A program made the position numbers and the translations under genes. Shown piece after piece: positions 58,620 to 64,000 of a DNA stretch of 64,000 nucleotides. The notes under the pieces are model-generated. The model did not search any database and was not told the DNA's origin. It saw only the letters and a list, made by a program, of their open reading frames with translations. Position 1 is the stretch's first letter; each line of letters opens with the position of its first letter. This DNA is from Rhodospirillales bacterium Ga0074136 (GTDB taxonomy: Bacteria; Pseudomonadota; Alphaproteobacteria; Acetobacterales; Acetobacteraceae): NCBI GenBank assembly GCA_001464375.1, contig LNEW01000145.1, positions 162,330 to 226,329 of the forward strand, written 5' to 3'.

Positions 58620-59597
58620 ATGACCCAGTTGATCGCGCGCCGCCGCGCGCTGCTCGCAGGCGGGGCCGCGGCCGTGCTGGCGCGGCCGGCCTTCGGCCAG
58701 GCGCGCTACCCCAACCGGCCGATCCGCATCATCACGCCCTGGCCGCCCGGCGGGTCGCTCGATGCGCTGCAACGCACGATGTTCGAGATCGTCGGGCGCG
58801 ACCTGGGCGTGTCGGTCCTGTCGGAGAACATGCCCGGCGCGCGCGGCACCCGCGCCGCGATCTTCCTGACCCAGCAGGCGCAGCCGGACGGCTACACCCT
58901 GGCACACCATCATTTGTCGATCCTGCGCCACCCCTTCCTGACCCGGCAGCCGACCTGGGATCCGGTGACGGATTTCACCTACATCATGCAGCTGTCGGGC
59001 TTCCTGTTCGGCACCGTGGTGCGCAATGACAGCCGGTATCGCACGCTGGCGGACGTATTCGCCGCGGCACGCGCGCGGCCGGGGCAGGTGTCCTTCTCGA
59101 CCTCCGGCATCGCCACCACCAACCACCTGGCGATGGAGGACCTCACCGCGCGCGAACGCTGCGAGATGCTGCACGTCCCTTTCCGCGGCGCGCAGGAAGG
59201 TGTCACCGCGCTGCTCGGCCGGCAGATCGACATGGTGGCGGATGCGCAGGCCTGGCGCCCGCAGGTCGAGACCGGCGAATTCCGGCTGCTGAGCGTCTGG
59301 ACGCGCACGCGCCTGCCATCGTTTCCCGAAGCGCCAACGCTGACCGACCTCGGCTACAACATGTCGGTCACGTCGCCCTATGGCTTTGTCGGGCCGAAGG
59401 GGCTGCCGCCCGAGATGGTCGACACGCTGCACCGGTCGTTGCGCAAGGCGCTGCAGGACGAGGCGAGCCAGGCGGTGATCCGCCGGTGGGAAATGCCGGA
59501 TGAATACCTCGGCCCGGCCGAGTACCTGGCCTTCGCGCAGGAACGCACCGCCTATGAACGCGCGACGGTCGCGCGGCTCCGCCTCTCGATTGATTGA
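58620..59597 (+). CDS. Bug/TctC family receptor, third of three tandem paralogues
   Basis: A 325-residue paralogue with signal peptide (RRALLAGGAAAVLARPAFGQ), YPNRPIRIITPWPPGGSLDA and SENMPGARGTRAAIF. GGGAGGAC precedes the ATG. It keeps the HHHLSILRHPFLTRQPTWDP segment of the second copy and the ligand-region motif TSPYGFVGPKGLPPEMV, so the second and third copies are the most recent duplicates. It is the last of the group before a hairpin and the OmpA-family gene. Confidence 0.92.
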   Translation: MTQLIARRRALLAGGAAAVLARPAFGQARYPNRPIRIITPWPPGGSLDALQRTMFEIVGRDLGVSVLSENMPGARGTRAAIFLTQQAQPDGYTLAHHHLSILRHPFLTRQPTWDPVTDFTYIMQLSGFLFGTVVRNDSRYRTLADVFAAARARPGQVSFSTSGIATTNHLAMEDLTARERCEMLHVPFRGAQEGVTALLGRQIDMVADAQAWRPQVETGEFRLLSVWTRTRLPSFPEAPTLTDLGYNMSVTSPYGFVGPKGLPPEMVDTLHRSLRKALQDEASQAVIRRWEMPDEYLGPAEYLAFAQERTAYERATVARLRLSID

Positions 59598-59647
59598 TCG
59601 GCACGCCGCGCAACTTCGCCAACCCCGTCCCGTTGCGCAGCACATGG

Positions 59648-59664
59648 CCCCCCCTTCGGTGGGG
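59648..59664 (+). terminator. Possible hairpin after the Bug trio
   Basis: A run of seven C's at 59648-59654, a TTCG loop at 59655-59658 and a following GTGGGG form a short hairpin with one mismatch. It lies in the 119-base gap between the third Bug gene and the OmpA-family gene. No T-tract follows, so it is a weak terminator candidate. Confidence 0.3.
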
Positions 59665-59716
59665 TCGGTGCGGCAACATGGTCGCCTTCGCGGCCGTTCG
59701 GGATAGGGGTGTGGAA

Positions 59717-60844
59717 ATGACGGTGCGTAAGGTCCTTCTGGCCGCGACGGTGCTGGCGGTGCCAGCGATGGCGCAGGCGCAGCCCGTGACGGGGCTCTAT
59801 GTCGGCGGTGGTGCCGGCCTCAACTGGCTGACCGATTCCGATGGCGGCAACCTCCAGAGCTTCATCGACAGCAGCAGCGTCAACGCGACCAACCTGGGCC
59901 TGACGCCGTCCGGAAACTTCAACGCGTCGTTTGACCTCGGCTTCGCCGGTGTCGTCGCGGTCGGCTGGGGTTTCGGCAACGGGTTGCGCATGGAGCTCGA
60001 GGGCAGCTTCCGCCAGAACGATGTGAACGCGGTGGCCGCCCGCGGCTTCACCGGCAATTCCGGCGGTTTCGCCCGCACCTACGGTGCGATGGTCAACGTG
60101 CTGTACGACTTCGGCACGCAATCCAACTGGCCGGTGTTGCCGTATGTCGGCCTGGGCGGAGGCTACGCCATTCACGAATACAACAATGTGAACCTGCGTG
60201 CGCGCGGCACGGCGGGCACCACGGTGCCGCAGTTCCGCATCGACGACAGCGACGGCGAGTTCGCCTACCAGGCAATCGCCGGCCTCGCGGTGCCGATCCG
60301 ATCGGTGCCGGGCCTGGCGCTGACCGCGGAGTATCGCTTCTTCGGCACGCTCTCGCCGGAACTCGGCGCCACCGCCACCAATGCCAACGGTGTCGTGCGG
60401 CGCAGCAGCGTCGAAGTGGACAACTTCAACCATTCCGTCCTGGTCGGCGTGCGCTACAATTTCGGCCAGGCGCCGCGCGTCGCACCGGCGCCTGCGGCGG
60501 TCGCGCCGGCCCCCGCGCGCACCTTCCTGGTCTTCTTCGACTGGAATCGCGCGGACCTGACCGGCCGTGCGCGCCAGATCATCGCCGAGGCGGCGCAGGC
60601 GCGCAGCAGCCAGTCGGTGACGCGCATCGAGGTGACCGGACATACCGACACCTCGGGTTCGCCGCAGTACAACCAGGGGCTTTCGGTGCGCCGCGCGAAT
60701 GCGGTGGCGGCGGAGCTGGTGCGCCTGGGCGTACCGCGCAACGAGATCACCGCGACGGGTGTCGGCGAGAGCCAGCTGCTGGTCTCGACGCCCGACAACA
60801 CGCGCGAGCCGCAGAACCGGCGCGTCGAAATCGTCCTGCGCTGA
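59717..60844 (+). CDS. OmpA family outer membrane protein
   Basis: A 375-residue outer-membrane protein. The signal is MTVRKVLLAATVLAVPAMAQ and the next 230 residues alternate hydrophobic and polar stretches as in an eight-strand beta-barrel (GLYVGGGAGLNWL, GGGYAIHEYNNVN, SVLVGVRYNFGQ). An Ala/Pro linker joins a C-terminal OmpA peptidoglycan-binding domain with VTGHTDTSGS, LSVRRANAVAAEL and PQNRRVEIVL. It probably anchors the outer membrane to the cell wall. ATG 59717 follows GGGTGTGGAA. Confidence 0.92.
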   Translation: MTVRKVLLAATVLAVPAMAQAQPVTGLYVGGGAGLNWLTDSDGGNLQSFIDSSSVNATNLGLTPSGNFNASFDLGFAGVVAVGWGFGNGLRMELEGSFRQNDVNAVAARGFTGNSGGFARTYGAMVNVLYDFGTQSNWPVLPYVGLGGGYAIHEYNNVNLRARGTAGTTVPQFRIDDSDGEFAYQAIAGLAVPIRSVPGLALTAEYRFFGTLSPELGATATNANGVVRRSSVEVDNFNHSVLVGVRYNFGQAPRVAPAPAAVAPAPARTFLVFFDWNRADLTGRARQIIAEAAQARSSQSVTRIEVTGHTDTSGSPQYNQGLSVRRANAVAAELVRLGVPRNEITATGVGESQLLVSTPDNTREPQNRRVEIVLR

Positions 60845-60848
60845 CGCT

Positions 60849-60881
60849 ATACGAGCGGTCGTATTCCTCGGCCGCTCGTAT
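60849..60881. terminator. Bidirectional terminator between OmpA-family and histidine kinase genes
   Basis: ATACGAGCGG at 60849-60858 pairs perfectly with CCGCTCGTAT at 60872-60881 around a 13-base loop. It begins 5 bases after the OmpA-family stop and lies 58 bases from the end of the leftward kinase gene. A short TTCCC follows on the plus strand. Confidence 0.6.
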
Positions 60882-60938
60882 TCCCGGTTTCGGCCTTCGC
60901 TTCCCTGCAATGCCGGGCGGGCCACACCCCGCCCGGCA

Positions 60939-62285
60939 TCACGCCGGCAGCCGCACCCGGGCGCGCAGCCCGCCGAGCGGACTATCCTCCAGCACGATGT
61001 CGCCGCCATGCGCCCGCGCGATGTCGCGCGCAATGGCAAGCCCGAGACCTGTCCCGCCGGCGGAGAAGGTTGCGAAGGGCCTGAAGGCCTCCTCGCGCGC
61101 ATCCTCCGGGATGCCCGGGCCGTCGTCATCCACGGTCACCATCGCCCAGGCGCCGGTATCGCCGCGCGGCACGCGCGTGAGCCCGACCGCGATTCGCCGC
61201 GCATGCTTGCGCGCGTTGTCGAGCAGATTGCCCAGGCAGCGCCGTAGCGCATCGGCGCGCACCGCCAGCACAAGCGGGTCGGTCGGCACCTCGATTTCCA
61301 CCTGCGCACCATCGCGCCGCGCCTTGGCCGCCGCCTCGCCGATCAGTTCGCCGAGGTCGGCCGGGGCGGCCTGCTCGGTGCCTTCCCCGCGCGCGAAGGC
61401 GAGGTAGGCGGCGATCAGCCGGTCCATCTCCTCGACATCCTGCGTCATCGCAGCGGCATCGTCCTGCGCGGCGGCCGGCAGCATCGCCAGGCCCAGGCGC
61501 AGGCGGGTCAGCGGCGTGCGCAGATCATGGCTGATGCCGGCCAGCATTTCCGTCCGGCTTTCCACGAAGCGGCGGATGCGCCCCTGCATGGAATTGAACG
61601 CGACCGCCGCCTGCCGCGCCTCGGCCGCGCCTTCGGGCTTCATAGGGCCGATATCGCGGCCGCGGCCGAAGGCATCCGCCGCTTCGGCGAGGCGCCGGAT
61701 GGCGCGCACCTGGTTCTTCATGAACAGCGCCGCCACCAGGAACAGCAGCAGGGAGGAGCCGACCACCCAGTAGACGAACAGGTACAGCGTGCTGCTGAAC
61801 AGCCGCTTGCGCGCCGCTTCGGCATGCAGCACGCCGTCGGGCAGCTGCACGCGGATGATCACGCTGCGCGGGTCGGACTGCCAGTCGGTGTCGAAGGGCA
61901 GGCGCACGCGCTCGCGCAGCGCGGCATCGAGGTCCTCCTCGAGCGGCAGCAGCGGCAGGGAGGCCGGACGGCTCGCGGTCGGACCCAGCACCGCGCCCTG
62001 TTCGAAGGCGAGCGACAGGTCGAGCCGCCAGGCGGCCTCGCGGAAGATCCAGCCGCGCTCCTCCTCCCGCGGATGGCGGCCGAGGAGTTCGACGACCATC
62101 GAGACATCGCCCGCGACCGCGCCGGCCAGGCGGCGCGAGATGACATCGAGATGGCTGCCGTAGAACAGGTACAGCGCGATGATCTGCACCGCGACCAGCG
62201 GCACCAGGATGATCAGCAGCGCACGGCCGAGCAGCCCGCTCGGCACCAGCCAGCGCAGCAGCACGGCGCGCGCGGCTTGTGTCAC
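60939..62285 (-). CDS. EnvZ-like sensor histidine kinase
   Basis: A 448-residue membrane sensor. Helix 1 is around LLIILVPLVAVQIIALYLF and helix 2 around LYLFVYWVVGSSLLLFLVAALF, enclosing a periplasmic domain of about 130 residues. A HAMP linker, a HisKA domain with phosphoaccepting His253 (AGISHDLRTPL), and an ATPase with LGNLLDNARKHA and GGTGLGLAIARDI follow. The start is GTG at 62285, overlapping the response regulator stop. It probably phosphorylates that regulator. The stimulus is unknown. Confidence 0.92.
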   Translation of the reverse strand: MTQAARAVLLRWLVPSGLLGRALLIILVPLVAVQIIALYLFYGSHLDVISRRLAGAVAGDVSMVVELLGRHPREEERGWIFREAAWRLDLSLAFEQGAVLGPTASRPASLPLLPLEEDLDAALRERVRLPFDTDWQSDPRSVIIRVQLPDGVLHAEAARKRLFSSTLYLFVYWVVGSSLLLFLVAALFMKNQVRAIRRLAEAADAFGRGRDIGPMKPEGAAEARQAAVAFNSMQGRIRRFVESRTEMLAGISHDLRTPLTRLRLGLAMLPAAAQDDAAAMTQDVEEMDRLIAAYLAFARGEGTEQAAPADLGELIGEAAAKARRDGAQVEIEVPTDPLVLAVRADALRRCLGNLLDNARKHARRIAVGLTRVPRGDTGAWAMVTVDDDGPGIPEDAREEAFRPFATFSAGGTGLGLAIARDIARAHGGDIVLEDSPLGGLRARVRLPA

Positions 62286-62989
62286 GGCCCCGGCCTCAGC
62301 ACGTAGCCGCGGTGGCGCACGGTCTGGATGAAGCGCGGTTCGCGCGGGTCGGTCTCGATCTTGCGGCGCAGGCGCGTGACCTGCACGTCGATCGCGCGCT
62401 CGCCGGCCTCGGGCGTGCCGAGGGCTGCGCCGATCTCCTCGCGGCTCAGTACCTCGCCCATGCGGCGCGCCAGCGCCTGGAGCAGCGATGCCTCGCCACC
62501 GGTCAGCCGCACGATGCCGTCGGGGCCGCGCAGCTCGGCGCGGTCCACGTCGAACCAGCGCGGGCCGAGCTGGACCGGCGCGCTGTGCTGCGCGGGCGCG
62601 GGCGCCGGCGCGACGCGGCGCAGGATGGTGCGGATGCGCAGCGCGAGTTCGCGCGGGTCGAAGGGCTTGGCCAGGTAGTCGTCGACGCCGTGCTCGAAGC
62701 CGCTGATCCGGTCCTCCGGCGCGCCGCGCGCGGTGAGCATCAGGATCGGCACCTCGTTGCCCGCGCGCCGCAGGCCCTCGGCCAGGGCCAGGCCGGATTC
62801 GCCGGGCATCATGACGTCCAGCACCATGAGGTCGAACATCATGGAGGCGATGGCGCGGCGTGCGGCGGCGGCATCGGCCACCGAGGTGACGCGGAAGCCC
62901 TGTTCGGCCAGGAAGCGCTGCAACAGGTCGCGCAGCCGCGCGTCGTCGTCGACTACCAGCAGGTGCGCGGTATCCGCGGTGGTGTTCAT
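62282..62989 (-). CDS. OmpR family response regulator
   Basis: A 235-residue two-domain regulator. The receiver has Asp58 (LMVLDVMMPGESG) as phosphoacceptor, the acidic pair in VVDDDARLR, and conserved Lys in YLAKPFDP. The C-terminal winged helix contains IDVQVTRLRRKIETDPREPR and FIQTVRHRGYVL. It overlaps the upstream MarR gene and the downstream kinase gene by 4 bases each, so the three form one operon read leftward. The target genes are unknown. Confidence 0.93.
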   Translation of the reverse strand: MNTTADTAHLLVVDDDARLRDLLQRFLAEQGFRVTSVADAAAARRAIASMMFDLMVLDVMMPGESGLALAEGLRRAGNEVPILMLTARGAPEDRISGFEHGVDDYLAKPFDPRELALRIRTILRRVAPAPAPAQHSAPVQLGPRWFDVDRAELRGPDGIVRLTGGEASLLQALARRMGEVLSREEIGAALGTPEAGERAIDVQVTRLRRKIETDPREPRFIQTVRHRGYVLRPGP

Positions 62990-63528
62990 GGCGCCGGCGG
63001 GCCTTCCAGCATGTCGAAGGCGGCGCGCGCCTGTTCGCCCATCAATCCGCGCATCACGCGCCGGAAGCCTTCCACCGCGGCGGGGCCGGCCTCGCGATAG
63101 GCCTGCATGACCGTCTCGCGCTGGCGCTCGAACAGGCGGCGTTCCAGGGCCGCGCCCTTGTCCGTGAGGGCCAGCAGGCGCTGGCGGCGGTCTGCGCGGC
63201 CCGGTGTCTGCACCACGTAGCCATCCTCCATCAGCGGCTGCAGCACGCGCCCGAGGGATTGCTTGGTGATGGCGAGGATGCCGAGCAGATCGCCAACCGT
63301 GATGCCGGGCCGTCGGCCGACGAAGTGCAGCACGCGGTGATGCGCGCGGCCCATGCTCATGCCTGCCAGGATCTCGTCCGCGCCGGCGGTGAAGTCGCGG
63401 TAGCCGAAGAACAGCAGGTCCTGCGCCAGGCGCAGTTCCTCCTCCCGCAGGAAAAGCAGGTTGCGCCCGGCCGGCAGCGTGCTGCGTTCCGGGGCTTCCG
63501 CGATTTGCGCCTGGCGGGGGGCTGGCAT
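62986..63528 (-). CDS. MarR family transcriptional regulator
   Basis: A 180-residue MarR protein. The winged helix contains VLHFVGRRPGITVGDLLGIL, the recognition region ITKQSLGRVLQPLMEDGYV, and the wing TPGRADRRQRLLALT. It is the first gene of the operon with ompR- and envZ-like genes (ATGA overlap at 62986) and is divergent from a branched-chain aminotransferase gene. The 137-base gap holds two palindromes that could be its operators. The ligand is unknown. Confidence 0.9.
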   Translation of the reverse strand: MPAPRQAQIAEAPERSTLPAGRNLLFLREEELRLAQDLLFFGYRDFTAGADEILAGMSMGRAHHRVLHFVGRRPGITVGDLLGILAITKQSLGRVLQPLMEDGYVVQTPGRADRRQRLLALTDKGAALERRLFERQRETVMQAYREAGPAAVEGFRRVMRGLMGEQARAAFDMLEGPPAP

Positions 63529-63551
63529 GTTCGAGCGTGGACCTCCGTTTG

Positions 63552-63568
63552 GGTCAGTATCATTGACC
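63552..63568. promoter_or_regulatory. Palindrome upstream of the MarR gene
   Basis: GGTCA at 63552-63556 is mirrored by TGACC at 63564-63568 across 7 bases. It begins 24 bases before the MarR start codon in the leftward direction and may be its autoregulatory operator. It overlaps a TTGACC that could serve as the -35 of the rightward promoter. Confidence 0.5.
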
Positions 63569-63591
63569 GATCCGACGTGTCATTCTAACTT
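63563..63591 (+). promoter_or_regulatory. Possible ilvE promoter
   Basis: TTGACC at 63563-63568 and TAACTT at 63586-63591 are separated by 17 bases. The -35 is good and the -10 moderate. The region is far less GC-rich than its surroundings, as expected of a promoter. Confidence 0.35.
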
Positions 63592-63593
63592 AT

Positions 63594-63605
63594 CGTCAGT
63601 TGACG
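63594..63605. promoter_or_regulatory. Second palindrome in the MarR/ilvE gap
   Basis: CGTCA at 63594-63598 and TGACG at 63601-63605 form a 12-bp inverted repeat with a 2-base centre. It lies 61 bases before the ilvE start. The TCA...TGA core is shared with the palindrome at 63552, so one protein may bind both. Confidence 0.4.
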
Positions 63606-63665
63606 CAACATTCTTTCGTTCACCACGCCAGCCGCACGCAGAAGAAACCTGGAAGGATACGCAGC

Positions 63666-64000
63666 ATGGGCCCTTTCCCGACCACGCGCACCACCGCGCC
63701 GAAGCCCAAGCCCGCCGACGACACGCTGTCCTTCGGCAAGGTGCTGACCGACCACATGTTCCTGATGAACTACGAGGAAGGCCGTGGCTGGTTCAACCCC
63801 CGCATCGAGCCTTACGGGCCGCTCAGCCTGGATCCCGCCACCTCGGTGCTGCACTACGGCCAGGCGATCTTCGACGGGCTGAAGGCGTTCCGCGGCGATG
63901 ACGGGCAGATCCGGCTGTTTCGCCCCGAGCGCCACGCCGAGCGTTTCAACCGCTCCGCGCAGATCATGTGCATGCCGGAAGTGCCGGTGGACATCATCCG
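63666..64000 (+). CDS. ilvE: Branched-chain amino acid aminotransferase, N-terminal part (3' end outside window)
   Basis: The first 111 residues of a class IV PLP aminotransferase. LSFGKVLTDHMFLMNYEEG, then IEPYGPLSLDPATSVLHYGQAIFDGLKAFRG-type text, and LFRPERHAERFNRSAQIMCMP are typical of class II-type IlvE enzymes; the PLP lysine lies beyond the window. It transfers amino groups between branched-chain amino acids and 2-oxoglutarate. GGAAGGA precedes the ATG. It is divergent from a MarR gene. Confidence 0.9.
   Translation, partial: MGPFPTTRTTAPKPKPADDTLSFGKVLTDHMFLMNYEEGRGWFNPRIEPYGPLSLDPATSVLHYGQAIFDGLKAFRGDDGQIRLFRPERHAERFNRSAQIMCMPEVPVDII

Overview
The window is one continuous stretch of GC-rich chromosome with very dense, short-gapped genes. 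It most resembles an alphaproteobacterium of the Acetobacteraceae/Rhodospirillales (Roseomonas-like) type. That placement is inference from gene content: many orphan Bug/TctC solute receptors, CaiB/BaiF CoA-transferases, a fused NarK1-NarK2 before narGHJI, CarD, and an encoded tRNA CCA. No rRNA, CRISPR array, insertion sequence or prophage gene was seen.

Layout. 1-2881: tail of an acyl-CoA dehydrogenase, a CaiB CoA-transferase, a Bug receptor and a MarR regulator with a frameshifted 3' end. 2892-10256: an acid-sugar/hydroxyacid type cluster. A nitronate monooxygenase and one enolase-superfamily gene point left. A GntR/FadR regulator, two more enolase-superfamily genes and a 2-hydroxyacid dehydrogenase point right and are translationally coupled; a Bug gene broken by a small deletion follows. 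Tandem 14-bp operator-like repeats sit in the divergent promoter gap. 10311-15154: a TRAP transporter operon (dctPQM-like) ending in a divergent type II dehydroquinase, divergent from two tandem paralogous GntR regulators. 15332-17629: an orphan molybdopterin subunit of the xanthine dehydrogenase family.

17670-28811: a complete glycogen operon, transcribed leftward as glgP-glgB-glgC-glgA-glgX/malQ. The last gene is a fusion of debranching enzyme and 4-alpha-glucanotransferase. 29065-33249: an acyl-CoA catabolic operon (hydratase, CaiB, hydratase, acyl-CoA synthetase). 33252-36652: a Bug receptor, a leaderless family-3 binding protein, an HSL-type esterase and a CarD regulator. 36952-37038: tRNA-Leu(TAA).

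37161-48945: a respiratory nitrate reduction locus. A Crp/Fnr (NarR/DNR type) regulator is divergent from narK-narGHJI, a parvulin and a hemerythrin. Two near-perfect FNR/DNR boxes lie in the divergent gap. The narI start codon appears to be destroyed by a small deletion.

49036-64000: beta-carbonic anhydrase; a 2-hydroxyacid dehydrogenase with a close mandelate racemase homologue; YihY/BrkB; an EF-hand protein; an RlmM-like methyltransferase with DUF423; lipoamide dehydrogenase; three tandem Bug paralogues; an OmpA-family porin; a MarR-OmpR-EnvZ operon; and the start of a branched-chain aminotransferase.

The strongest unusual points are three small deletion-type lesions in otherwise conserved genes, several clear operator candidates, the glgX-malQ fusion, and a dehydroquinase with substituted substrate-contact residues inside a TRAP operon. 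I did not find a wholly new defence or mobile system.
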